Virus record (IMG/VR): IMGVR_UViG_3300031216_000062 | Span: 1-25,201 of that record | Strand: one strand, 5' to 3' | Source: a virus | DNA length: 25,201 nt | Part shown: positions 8,578-16,319 of the stretch, one piece after another | Numbering within the stretch: the stretch's first letter is position 1 | How the letters are laid out: the number at the start of each line of letters is the position of its first letter | The notes under the pieces: model-generated | What the model was told of the DNA's origin: nothing | The model's input: only the letters and a program-made list of their open reading frames with translations | The model's database searches: none | Program-made: the position numbers and the translations under genes

Positions 8578-8601
8578 AAAGAAAAGGGAGCCGAAGCCCC
8601 C
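8578..8601 (-). terminator. Rho-independent terminator with UUCG loop after capsid genes
   Basis: On the minus strand, GGGGGC-TTCG-GCTCCC forms a 6-bp GC-rich stem closed by a C(UUCG)G tetraloop, followed by TTTTCTTT. It lies just downstream of the major capsid and putative decoration genes. It would set high capsid expression relative to the downstream tail genes. Confidence 0.88.
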
Positions 8602-8608
8602 TAATTAA

Positions 8609-9040
8609 TTATGGTAGAAAAAACTCTACATAGAAAATTACTTTTCCTGCTGTTAAATCTCCTGAAGCGATAGTGATGTTGAAATCTCTATCGTTTACAG
8701 AGTTAGCAAGGAATGGAATGCTGTGATCATTAGTATCATCCCAAAGTAAAGCAGCAGCGCCTGCAGCACCGTTACCTACAGCGTCGATAGCTAAGCTAGC
8801 TTCTGCAATCGCAGCTCCAGAATAACCATCAGCGTCAGTAGTGTTACCCCAAGACATTGTGCTTGTGCTACCCTCAACCGCTGCCTCTACGAAATAATGA
8901 ACTTCTTTTACAAGAGCATTATCAGGCAAAGACGATGAGTTTGATTTAGATGAAAGAGCTATAACCCCCTCAACTCCACCATCTTCTGCAAAATCATAAA
9001 CATATTTTTGCATATGTACTTTATTTCCAATTCTTGACAT
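8609..9040 (-). CDS. Putative capsid decoration / minor head protein
   Basis: This 143-aa protein is Gly/Ala/Ser/Asp-rich (MSRIGNKVHMQKYVYDFAED ... AAGAAALLWDDTNDHSIPF ... GKVIFYVEFFLP). It has predicted beta strands and no charged catalytic pattern, as in small capsid-surface proteins. A very strong ribosome-binding site (AGGAGG) lies 6 bases before the ATG. It is directly downstream of the major capsid gene and directly upstream of a strong terminator, both of which point to a high-copy virion component. The function is inferred from position and composition only. Confidence 0.6.
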   Translation of the reverse strand: MSRIGNKVHMQKYVYDFAEDGGVEGVIALSSKSNSSSLPDNALVKEVHYFVEAAVEGSTSTMSWGNTTDADGYSGAAIAEASLAIDAVGNGAAGAAALLWDDTNDHSIPFLANSVNDRDFNITIASGDLTAGKVIFYVEFFLP

Positions 9041-9054
9041 AAAAGCCTCCTAAA

Positions 9055-9897
9055 TTAGCTTATTTTAACAACTCTTTTGTTGTCTAATTGTTTAACACCA
9101 AATAAAAGGTCAACATTTACTCTGTTACCTCTTACACCATCTACACCAAGATCATAAACACTAATGTTTAAGTTATCTTGAATCGCCATAGTCATGAATG
9201 ATGGGTGAAAAGCATATCCAACATTTCCAAGCTCAGAAGTTAAAGCAACATCAAAACCAAGAACCGGAGTACTAATAGCCCCAGAAGTTAGTGGTGATCC
9301 AGCTGGAATAAAGTCTCTTGATGTGAATCCAGTAATATTGAAAAGGTCATTATACTGAGCTACACCTGAGATTAGCTTTCTATCTTGAGCTGGTACATCT
9401 TGATTATCAAGAAGCTCTTTAGCTTCAAGAATGTCTGCAAGAGCCATAGTCGTTCCACTATCAAAAGCGATTTGATGGTCTGGACCAGTTGCGCTAGGGA
9501 TAATAGTCTCGATAATGATTGACTGCATTTTCTTCATGATTGCATAAACAGCGTGCTCTCTAAGCTTATCCATCATTGGCAATGATTGAAGTTGAGCTCT
9601 CTTAGTTACAATAAAGTCTTTTACAAGTCTCTTGTTAACAACTAATTGCTGCTTAGTAATTGTAACAGCGTCAGCGTCATTTCTTTGACCTTCTGATAAT
9701 TCAGTTGCTCCAGAAAATTCTGGGATAGTTGAAATGTTTACGATATCACCAAGATCTGAGATTTCATTCTCATAGTCTCTTGAAATTGAACCGTTAAATG
9801 GAAGCTCAGCAAGTAGAACTTCATAAAAACGACCGGACCATAATTCTGGTACGATTGCTGCTGACTCTACGCCACTTGTAATTAATTGATCAGACAT
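9055..9897 (-). CDS. Major capsid protein
   Basis: This 280-aa protein opens with IVPELWSGRFYEVLLAELPF and SISRDYENEISDLGDIVNIS, and continues with VNKRLVKDFIVTKRAQLQS. This is the N-terminal pattern of coat proteins in which an N-arm and E-loop lead into an HK97 fold. The C-terminal part has SELGNVGYAFHPSFMTMAIQ, a typical end of the fold. It follows the scaffold gene and precedes the decoration gene. GAGG sits 8 bases before the ATG. I see no separate HK97-type prohead protease. The length is short but within the range for phages with a separate scaffold gene. Confidence 0.88.
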   Translation of the reverse strand: MSDQLITSGVESAAIVPELWSGRFYEVLLAELPFNGSISRDYENEISDLGDIVNISTIPEFSGATELSEGQRNDADAVTITKQQLVVNKRLVKDFIVTKRAQLQSLPMMDKLREHAVYAIMKKMQSIIIETIIPSATGPDHQIAFDSGTTMALADILEAKELLDNQDVPAQDRKLISGVAQYNDLFNITGFTSRDFIPAGSPLTSGAISTPVLGFDVALTSELGNVGYAFHPSFMTMAIQDNLNISVYDLGVDGVRGNRVNVDLLFGVKQLDNKRVVKIS

Positions 9898-9908
9898 TTT
9901 TTACCTCG

Positions 9909-10520
9909 TTAGTTTTTGATTAAGTGTCTTTTTTTAGTAATTATTTCCTGATACTTATCAGGGTCAGTTTTCTGCAATGCTAAGACCTCTTTAGACGAAT
10001 ACGTTTTGTCCTTACCGTCGTAGTTACCAGTTTTATTATTAATAGTAGGATCTACCTTCTGCTTAAACATTTTTGGCTTAGTGCTTTTTAAAGCCTCAAC
10101 CCATGTATCAGCACCATTAACAACAAATTGACCACTACTAGTAGTTTCAACCAGTATGTCCGAAGTGTCAAAAGCATCTAACATGTCTAGAAAGTCCTCA
10201 TCAATACCGTTTTTAAGTGCTTCCTCTTTTAGTTTAGACATTTTCTTGTCTTCTAAGATATTCCCAGTAAGCGATTTAAGCTTCCCTTCAATATCAGCTT
10301 TAGAAGTACGCTCTTTCTCCCAGAGTTCTTTATAGTTATTATTACCTTCAAGGTTTTTCTCTTCAAGTTCTTTAAATTTTCCTTGAAAATCCTCTAATTG
10401 CTTTTGAGTATCCATGAACTTGCGCTTAAAAGCGTGCATGTCGTTCTTGGTTTTCTCGTAAGCCTCGGCACTAATAGCTTCTGGTTCAACGATCTCTTCA
10501 GTCTCTAATTCTTCTGACAT
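9909..10520 (-). CDS. Capsid scaffolding protein
   Basis: This 203-aa acidic, coiled-coil protein (MSEELETEEIVEPEAISAEA, then DTQKQLEDFQGKFKELEEKN) has a basic C-terminal end (TKKRHLIKN), the common plan of internal scaffolds in which a basic tail contacts coat protein. I chose the start at 10518-10520 rather than the upstream in-frame ATG at 10550. AGAGGA lies 7 bases before it, and the extra ten residues (MMRVVPRGIN) would be read from a repeat-containing leader. It directly precedes the major capsid gene. A promoter candidate lies at 10614-10643. Confidence 0.85.
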   Translation of the reverse strand: MSEELETEEIVEPEAISAEAYEKTKNDMHAFKRKFMDTQKQLEDFQGKFKELEEKNLEGNNNYKELWEKERTSKADIEGKLKSLTGNILEDKKMSKLKEEALKNGIDEDFLDMLDAFDTSDILVETTSSGQFVVNGADTWVEALKSTKPKMFKQKVDPTINNKTGNYDGKDKTYSSKEVLALQKTDPDKYQEIITKKRHLIKN

Positions 10521-10532
10521 ATTTATTCCTCT

Positions 10533-10595
10533 GGGTACGACCCTCATCAAGTACGACTCGATGTTTTAATGTTTGCGATACCTAAGTACGACTCG
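10533..10595 (-). repeat. GTCGTAC repeats in the scaffold/capsid leader
   Basis: The 12-mer CGAGTCGTACTT (minus strand) occurs twice, at 10584-10595 and 10549-10560. A third core copy lies in GGGTCGTACCC at 10533-10543, which is also a small hairpin (GGGT/ACCC). All three fall between the candidate promoter at 10614-10643 and the scaffold ribosome-binding site, in a region with no gene. They may bind a regulator in DNA or RNA; the function is unknown. Confidence 0.7.
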
Positions 10596-10613
10596 TGTAT
10601 CTATTTTTACTTA

Positions 10614-10643
10614 ATTGTATTGTCTTATTTAATGAATTGGCAA
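10614..10643 (-). promoter_or_regulatory. Candidate promoter for scaffold-capsid genes
   Basis: On the minus strand, TTGCCA (10638-10643), an 18-bp spacer and TACAAT (10614-10619) give a sigma-70-like match with five of six bases in each box. It lies in the only clear gap of the head operon, just upstream of the scaffold and major capsid genes, where extra expression would make sense. The match is by eye only. Confidence 0.5.
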
Positions 10644-11105
10644 TTATTTAAATGCTTTCTTCACAGCTGCTCTGACAATAGCTATTATTTTATCCATAAC
10701 GTCTTGCTTGAATTTCTCATTTCTTCTTGGAAGTATCTTTCTTTTAGGCATATTACTATTTGAGCTAGGGTTATTGTGGTAGCTAGCGATAAGGTTTTGA
10801 TCATTACTTCTAAAGTCTATGACGACCGAACCAGTGTTTTTCTGCGTGGCTCTCATGTCTCTCAACATCTTTCCAGTAGCGGTGAGATCCACAGGATTAG
10901 ACTTACCGCTAGATTTTTTATATGACTTCGAATATCCTTTATATTTGTTTTGACCACTAACAGGAGAATTTCCCGATTTAATTTTATCAACTATTATTTT
11001 AACTATGTTTCTTTTAATCTCTTTAGCTGAGTTACTTCTAGCGTCGGGTAACGCTGCTCTTAATTTCTTACTCAGTCTAGTCCGACCGCTAATCTTCACT
11101 GGCAA
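10644..11105 (-). CDS. Virion morphogenesis (gp10-like) protein, copy 2
   Basis: This 153-aa basic protein carries NSPVSGQNKYKGYSKSYKK, DLTATGKMLRDM and LPRRNEKFKQDVMDKI, the pattern of head-tail joining/virion-morphogenesis proteins of the HK97 gp10 type. The same blocks recur in the gene at 11432-11911, so the two are paralogs. The start is TTG at 11103-11105, supported by AAGGA six bases upstream; a GTG two codons later is an alternative. It overlaps the end of the metallopeptidase-like gene by 17 bases. It would act as a neck or tail-completion component; which of the two paralogs fills that role cannot be told. Confidence 0.65.
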   Translation of the reverse strand: MPVKISGRTRLSKKLRAALPDARSNSAKEIKRNIVKIIVDKIKSGNSPVSGQNKYKGYSKSYKKSSGKSNPVDLTATGKMLRDMRATQKNTGSVVIDFRSNDQNLIASYHNNPSSNSNMPKRKILPRRNEKFKQDVMDKIIAIVRAAVKKAFK

Positions 11106-11430
11106 GTGATATCCTTAATAGATTCTCTAGGTAATATGTAAACTGCTCAGAATTATCGCTACTGTACTTAATGCCAGCAAAATCAAATAGGTTCATCGTT
11201 GCGTGGGTTAACTCATGAACTAGCTCAGGAATCATTTTTTTATACCTAACCCAGATAACAGTGAAGCAGCAACCATCAACATCACATATCTCGGCACAAT
11301 AACCATCATTTGAATAAACATTAACCTCTAATTCAAATCTATCTTTCATGAAATAAGAAAAATGACTACAACTAACCCCTCTAAAGATATAATATTTACG
11401 CTTATATAACTGACAATAATACTCTTTCAT
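11089..11430 (-). CDS. Small HExxH metallopeptidase-like protein
   Basis: This 113-aa protein has the zinc-metallopeptidase motif HELTH at residues 72-76 (in IPELVHELTHATMNLF) and a downstream Glu at about 95 (NSEQFTYYLENLL) that could be a third zinc ligand. Five Cys residues lie in the first 55 residues. I chose the ATG at 11428-11430 because it has GAGG nine bases upstream and begins one base after the previous stop; the frame is open eight codons further up. It sits between two paralogous neck genes. It might process a structural protein, but activity is unproven and the protein is very small for a full peptidase. Confidence 0.65.
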   Translation of the reverse strand: MKEYYCQLYKRKYYIFRGVSCSHFSYFMKDRFELEVNVYSNDGYCAEICDVDGCCFTVIWVRYKKMIPELVHELTHATMNLFDFAGIKYSSDNSEQFTYYLENLLRISLASED

Positions 11431-11431
11431 A

Positions 11432-11911
11432 TTAATCACCCTCATCTTGAGCATAAGAATCTATTATATCCTTTATATCTTTCATTATTTCACGCTTAAA
11501 TTTCTCATTCTTTTTTGGTATGAACTGCCTTGCTGGAACCTTTGACTTTAATGATCTCTGAGTTGTCTTATTGTGATTCTCAGCCTTAAGCATGTTCTCT
11601 GAGCCTGCGTCCTGATGAAGCCCCACTGACATCTCACTACCCTTAAACCTAGCCTCTACATTTTCTAACATACTGCCCGTTAAGTTTAAGTCAGCGGCTC
11701 CACTGCCCTTTGCTGCAATCTTTAGCTTCTTGTATTCTGGAGACAGATTCTTTTTAAATTGCCCCTTACTAACTGGACTATTTTGCCTACCAACTCTATC
11801 AACAATGTTATCCACAATATATTGGGCAACCTCAGCTTTAACAAGCTTCTTATCAGACTTAGATACCTTACTAAGATCTAGCTTAATCTTCTTGATTACC
11901 GCTTTCGCCAT
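11432..11911 (-). CDS. Virion morphogenesis (gp10-like) protein, copy 1
   Basis: This 159-aa lysine-rich protein contains NSPVSKGQFKKNLSPEYKK, then DLNLTGSMLENVEARF and FIPKKNEKFKREIMKDI. The order (an SP-YKK block, a DLxLTGxML block, a final basic helix) is that of phage virion-morphogenesis/gp10-type neck proteins. It overlaps the portal gene end by 29 bases, so it is probably coupled to portal translation. A perfect DnaA-box-like 9-mer lies within the coding region at 11808-11816. It is a paralog of 10644-11105. Confidence 0.7.
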   Translation of the reverse strand: MAKAVIKKIKLDLSKVSKSDKKLVKAEVAQYIVDNIVDRVGRQNSPVSKGQFKKNLSPEYKKLKIAAKGSGAADLNLTGSMLENVEARFKGSEMSVGLHQDAGSENMLKAENHNKTTQRSLKSKVPARQFIPKKNEKFKREIMKDIKDIIDSYAQDEGD

Positions 11912-13484
11912 CTTCTATCTCTTCCTTATCATCTGTTGCTTCATCAATAAAACTCGCTGCATTAGTTATTGCAAGTTTCATGTTTTCTTCGTGCTTAGCA
12001 AGTAAACTCTCAAGCGCATCTTCACGGCTTAGCTTCGGATTCTCTTCAATCATTGCATCAATTTTATTTATAGTTCCTAGCTCCATTCGCGACTTCATCG
12101 CTGCAAGCCTCTCAACTTCACTAGAGAAGTGTTGCGGCTTATCAAACTCGAGCATATAAAGAACCTCATCAACGCTACCAATATCATTAAACCCAATAGA
12201 CAAACCTGTTTTTGTATCAACTAAGTTTTGTTGCCACCTGTTTGCAATCTTTAAAATATTACTTTCTTTATCCATATACTGTTCTTGCTCATCTTCAATT
12301 GCAGTCATAGGCTCAGAGTTTTGAATTATTTCCTGTATTCCTGATGATGCGCTACTTCCATCTAATTTACCTTGGATAGAGTTAACGCCTAGGTCGTTTG
12401 TAGATAATAAGAAAGCAACATACTGCTCAATCATTGTCATATGATCACCAATTGGAGGATTAGAACTAGCAAAACCGATACTAGGAGTTGCTTCACCTTC
12501 CTCAACTTTCATTGTAATAGCTTTGTTCGGACCGATCTTAAATGTCTTTGGAACATTAGAGCCGAACATATAAAACAGCCCCATGCCCTGTACTTTAGCA
12601 ATGAAGTATAGATCTGTTAATAAAGTGTTGATAAGTATTGAGCCGTCGACAATGTCCTCTCCACCTGTAGACCAAAACGAGTTGTCTTGATCCTTAGAGA
12701 AGAATGTAAAGGGGAGCTCATTAACAGGATTGCTTCTATCTTGATCTTCATTGTCATCTTTGTTTATGTATTCGCCCTTAGAGTTACAAGTAAAGTGATA
12801 GTTCTTAGACCAAAAAACATACTCTTTATTCTCATCCCCTGGAGAGTCTGCAATTACTTGCTTCTTACCATCACCATCTCTAAAATTTCCCTTAAGACCT
12901 GATTTATTTCTGTTTTGTGGACTGGAATAGTTCTCGTTAAAAGACTTGTTTGCATAGTGGCTCAAGATTACAGCCCTAACCATAGACCTATTATCCTGAT
13001 CCTCTACAACGTCAAACTGATGAGGCGCTAATACCTCAAGCATATGTGACCATTTACCATCAACAGCATGATTCTTGTAAGGCTTATTGTACACTGCAAC
13101 ATTTCTAAAGGCTTCCTTATATCTATCAACCTTTTTCATTGTGGAGTTGAGATTTAAAAGGTCGACTAGGCTTGAGATAAAGTCACCTTCCTTTTCGACT
13201 AGAGGTGTTCTAATAGGAGCGTTCTTGTAAACTCGAGCTTTCTTCTGGACCATCTTTTTAAACATATTAACAGTGGCAATTCTCGACTGCATCTCGTTAA
13301 CAGTCTCATCATCCATCTCAAGAGAAAGGTTTTCTAGTATGTATTTCTTGATTCTATCTCTATAGATCTCATACCTCTTAAATGACTCTTTCTTTCTAGA
13401 TACGTTTTCTTCACCTTCAATCTCTTCAATAAGCATCGCTCTAAAGTCTTGGTCGAGTAGTTTGTCTTCATTATAGATTTGCAT
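11883..13484 (-). CDS. Portal protein
   Basis: This 533-aa protein forms the dodecameric DNA gate at the capsid vertex. It lies directly after the large terminase (TAA-ATG adjacent) and has portal-like features. The N-terminal half is helical (SFKRYEIYRDRIKKYILENL, FKKMVQKKARVYKNAPIRTP), followed by a wing-like beta region (MLEVLAPHQFDVVEDQDNRS, KEYVFWSKNYHFTC). A conserved core follows (IQGKLDGSSASSGIQEIIQN), then helices before an acidic tail (DDKEEIEDGESGNQED). Size and context fit SPP1/HK97-type portals. No catalytic function is expected. Confidence 0.88.
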   Translation of the reverse strand: MQIYNEDKLLDQDFRAMLIEEIEGEENVSRKKESFKRYEIYRDRIKKYILENLSLEMDDETVNEMQSRIATVNMFKKMVQKKARVYKNAPIRTPLVEKEGDFISSLVDLLNLNSTMKKVDRYKEAFRNVAVYNKPYKNHAVDGKWSHMLEVLAPHQFDVVEDQDNRSMVRAVILSHYANKSFNENYSSPQNRNKSGLKGNFRDGDGKKQVIADSPGDENKEYVFWSKNYHFTCNSKGEYINKDDNEDQDRSNPVNELPFTFFSKDQDNSFWSTGGEDIVDGSILINTLLTDLYFIAKVQGMGLFYMFGSNVPKTFKIGPNKAITMKVEEGEATPSIGFASSNPPIGDHMTMIEQYVAFLLSTNDLGVNSIQGKLDGSSASSGIQEIIQNSEPMTAIEDEQEQYMDKESNILKIANRWQQNLVDTKTGLSIGFNDIGSVDEVLYMLEFDKPQHFSSEVERLAAMKSRMELGTINKIDAMIEENPKLSREDALESLLAKHEENMKLAITNAASFIDEATDDKEEIEDGESGNQED

Positions 13485-14774
13485 TTACATTGCCTTGTAT
13501 GAGTTAAAGTTATCTTTACCTTGTAAATTGTATTCGTGAGTTATCAAATAGTCTAGGGTATCGGACGCATGAGTTAAATCAACATTAGTCCCGTCTTTGG
13601 TAAAATCTTTCTTTTGTACTACTTTCTTCATATCCTTCCATAGTACAGGGCATTTGTCTTTATTGATAAACAAGTAACCATGGTTAAATAATCCATTAAC
13701 TAAGACCTGTCTTTTCTTGAGTCTTTCGTTTCCTGATGATCTATACCTGACCGTTCCAAATGTTTCTTCTAGAACTTTAACATCTGACTTACCTGTAGTT
13801 TTCCTATTCTTACCCGATGCATCAACGGTGACAACAATATTACCAAGGTGAGCATAAAACTTTTGTTCTATCGCATCCCTCAACGCATAAGTATCAGCAC
13901 CATTATATTTAAGGACTATTTCATCAACAAAGTGAGTGTATTTATTTGAACCCTCATAATATATCTGAGCAATAGTACAGTGCATGTTCCCAACATTGAA
14001 ATCTACATTGCAATAGATAGGCATGTTAGTGTCGAGCTCTTTCTCTGATCTATTCTTAATAAGATCGAAAGCATAGTAAAATTTATTCGTTCCAATATTA
14101 CCGATCTTTCCAGCTTTAAATATTTTGAGTTGCATTGGATCGAGCATACCCTCGAGATAGGCACCATAATTCTCATCTAGATAAATATTCTCATCAGTGT
14201 CAGAATTTAGTAGTTTGAATGTATTAGGTTTAGTCTCGTTAATTTTCTCTTGCTTCTCAACAAAATCTTCAAGCCATCCATAAACGTCCTCTGGAGTACC
14301 GACCATTATTTTCTGTTTGCATGGTGCATTCTTGACTCGGACTCTTCTTAGCATCTCATTTATTCTTTCGTACTGAATAAGCGACATCTCATTAATTAAG
14401 CAATAGGCGAGGTTAGGTCCAGCAATAGGCTTTTCCCCTGTAAATATAAACAAAGGTTTTTTATTCCATATAAATTTATAGGTATGATCTGAGCCATGAA
14501 ACCACCAATGTTTACCCTGTTTCAATCCCATGTGATCTTCGAGGATCTCTTCAAACAATGGCTTAATATCTCTTTTAAAGTCTGAGAATGAAGGGCAAAG
14601 AAAACCTCCAGAGTAACCAACATTTAGAGCTGAAAGCTGTATAGCCTTTCGTACTGCACCGTGCGATTTTCCGCTGCCCAAACCGGACGACTGCATTATA
14701 ATGTCGGTATAGTTATCCTCGTAAAGAAGTTTTTGCGTTGGAAGCATGTCCCATGCGTCAATGTCTATGTTCAC
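13485..14774 (-). CDS. terL: Terminase large subunit
   Basis: This 429-aa protein is the packaging motor ATPase and nuclease. Walker A is SGLGSGKS at residues 30-37. The Walker B strand is LAYCLINEM at 122-130, with catalytic Glu129 but Asn128 where Asp is usual. A motif III-like VGTP lies at 158-161. The RNase-H-like nuclease has Asp258 (NVDFNVGNMH), Asp318 (VTVDASGK) and a C-terminal Asp (THASDTLDYLI). The start is GTG at 14772-14774 with a weak AAAAGAA upstream; it overlaps the methyltransferase end by 17 bases, so coupling is likely. An ATG nine codons in is an alternative start. Confidence 0.93.
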   Translation of the reverse strand: MNIDIDAWDMLPTQKLLYEDNYTDIIMQSSGLGSGKSHGAVRKAIQLSALNVGYSGGFLCPSFSDFKRDIKPLFEEILEDHMGLKQGKHWWFHGSDHTYKFIWNKKPLFIFTGEKPIAGPNLAYCLINEMSLIQYERINEMLRRVRVKNAPCKQKIMVGTPEDVYGWLEDFVEKQEKINETKPNTFKLLNSDTDENIYLDENYGAYLEGMLDPMQLKIFKAGKIGNIGTNKFYYAFDLIKNRSEKELDTNMPIYCNVDFNVGNMHCTIAQIYYEGSNKYTHFVDEIVLKYNGADTYALRDAIEQKFYAHLGNIVVTVDASGKNRKTTGKSDVKVLEETFGTVRYRSSGNERLKKRQVLVNGLFNHGYLFINKDKCPVLWKDMKKVVQKKDFTKDGTNVDLTHASDTLDYLITHEYNLQGKDNFNSYKAM

Positions 14775-15504
14775 TTATTCTTTTCGTTGCTACTTGAAAA
14801 TATTTATCATCCATCTCTATACCAACGAACTTTCTACTTAGGTTTTTACACGCAACACCTGTAGATCCCGATCCCATTGTAAAGTCTAAAACAGTTTCGT
14901 TTTCTAGTGTGTAAGTTTTGATTAGGTATTCTAATAGGGCTACTGGTTTTTGTGTTGGATGACCGCAGTACTCAGTCTTATATCTAGTAGAAACAGACTT
15001 TATATTTTTTATTATTGACCTTGGATAGTTTGAAGTTCTCTTACCTGAAAGCTCTTTTAATTTTCCGTATTGCTTAGTAACAATTTCGGATCTACTTCTT
15101 TTGCCGGTACCCTGCTTTATCAATTGCCTTTCTGTCATAGGAGTCATTATCGGAAAATAAGAACTGCCCCCAAAAACACTTACTATTTCATGCTCCTTTA
15201 GAGGTGCCTTCTTGCTGCTCATGAAATTAGAGGCTCTACTTTTGTTCCAAATCCAATCATATTTAAACATTTTTAAATTACTTAACCTTAAATAACTGCT
15301 AAACGGCTCACTTCCAAACAAACAAATAGCTCCATTATCTTTAGTAATTCTTTTTAATTCTTTCCACATTAATTCAAAGTCAATCACAGTATCCCATTTG
15401 CAGGCTGTAGTACCATAAGGAGGATCAGTTAAGACCATATCAATAGAATTGTCTGGTATATCTTTCATCAGCGTTAAGCAATCGCCATGCAGTAAATTAA
15501 TCAT
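14758..15504 (-). CDS. Beta-class DNA methyltransferase (N6-adenine or N4-cytosine)
   Basis: This 248-aa protein modifies an amino group on adenine or cytosine using S-adenosylmethionine. Motif IV, DPPYG, lies at residues 27-31 and comes before motif I, FTMGSGSTG at about 213-221; that order defines the beta class. HPTQKPVALLEYLI precedes motif I as usual. The middle (about 90-180) is the likely target-recognition region. It overlaps the small terminase gene by 8 bases and the large terminase by 17 bases, so it is fixed inside the packaging operon. It may protect packaged DNA from host restriction or mark packaging sites; the target sequence cannot be predicted. Confidence 0.9.
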   Translation of the reverse strand: MINLLHGDCLTLMKDIPDNSIDMVLTDPPYGTTACKWDTVIDFELMWKELKRITKDNGAICLFGSEPFSSYLRLSNLKMFKYDWIWNKSRASNFMSSKKAPLKEHEIVSVFGGSSYFPIMTPMTERQLIKQGTGKRSRSEIVTKQYGKLKELSGKRTSNYPRSIIKNIKSVSTRYKTEYCGHPTQKPVALLEYLIKTYTLENETVLDFTMGSGSTGVACKNLSRKFVGIEMDDKYFQVATKRISEHRH

Positions 15505-15958
15505 CTTTATGCTTGGTAACAGTAACGCTAATCTCTTGCTCAGAAAAATGCTCTACTTTCTCTCTAAATTTATCGGGCTGCCTATTCTTTAACCAAAAAA
15601 TCATTGATGTTGGGTCTGGAGGTAATTCTTTCCAGACCTCAACCTTTTCAATGTGGGCACCCATATGACCATCACTAACACTCATTGCTTTCTCTTCTTT
15701 GACCTTCATTCCTAAAGCTCTTTTATATAGCGAGTCAATTACATCAACATCAGCTAAAAGCTTAGATGCCTTTAAGGAGTCAAAAAATACTGGGTCATAC
15801 TTCTTATAATTATTAAGAGTTTGCTTAGTAATTCCGAACACTTCCGAGATTTGATCGTCAGTAAAACCAAACTTAGCTAGGCGCACTATCTTCTCTTTGT
15901 CTTTGTTTGTTAAAGCTTTTGGGCGACCTGATGTTTTATCTTTAGAGGTCTTGCTCAT
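15497..15958 (-). CDS. terS: Terminase small subunit
   Basis: This 153-aa protein recognises viral DNA and recruits the large subunit. The N-terminal 60 residues are a helix-turn-helix (KEKIVRLAKFGFTDDQISEV, then FGITKQTLNNYKK). The C-terminal block PPDPTSMIFWLKNRQPDKFR is a signature of many small terminases. It begins with TAATG overlapping the upstream gene's stop. It sits upstream of the methyltransferase and large terminase. Confidence 0.9.
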   Translation of the reverse strand: MSKTSKDKTSGRPKALTNKDKEKIVRLAKFGFTDDQISEVFGITKQTLNNYKKYDPVFFDSLKASKLLADVDVIDSLYKRALGMKVKEEKAMSVSDGHMGAHIEKVEVWKELPPDPTSMIFWLKNRQPDKFREKVEHFSEQEISVTVTKHKDD

Positions 15959-16311
15959 TATAGACTCACTGAGCTGTCAGAACTTCCAAACATGTTAGCT
16001 ACATCCTCTTTATCTTGAGCTTCTTTTATTCTTCTAATCTTTTCCATCTCTGAAACTGATTTTTCTTCTGCGGCTTGCAAAGCGGCTTTAGAAAAAGTCT
16101 TAGCATATTCTTTAGCTACAAATTCAACGTGATTAGTTTTAACCTTAAATACGCTTCCGAGTTCTGCAATTCTTATCTCTTTGGCAATATTATCGATGCA
16201 TAACTCTTTACGCTCATGGTCTAGTATAAATCTTTTTATTTGTTCGTTGCTTTCAAACAAAGTCTCGACCTCTCTGTTAAAAGTGGTCGCTATGAAGTCT
16301 CGTGTAGACAT
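15958..16311 (-). CDS. Unknown 117-aa protein upstream of terminase
   Basis: This helical, charged protein (MSTRDFIATTFNREVETLFE ... EMEKIRRIKEAQDKEDVANM) has an acidic-serine tail (FGSSDSSVSL). No domain is recognised. AGGAG lies 5 bases before the ATG, and the stop overlaps the small terminase start, so it is cotranslated with the packaging genes. A packaging accessory or early morphogenesis role is possible by position only. Confidence 0.7.
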   Translation of the reverse strand: MSTRDFIATTFNREVETLFESNEQIKRFILDHERKELCIDNIAKEIRIAELGSVFKVKTNHVEFVAKEYAKTFSKAALQAAEEKSVSEMEKIRRIKEAQDKEDVANMFGSSDSSVSL

Positions 16312-16319
16312 GATTACTC

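Noticed and set aside
10569-10763. Plus-strand 64-aa frame across the scaffold leader
   Set aside because: It has no ribosome-binding site, overlaps the gp10-like gene end and lies against the direction of the whole block.
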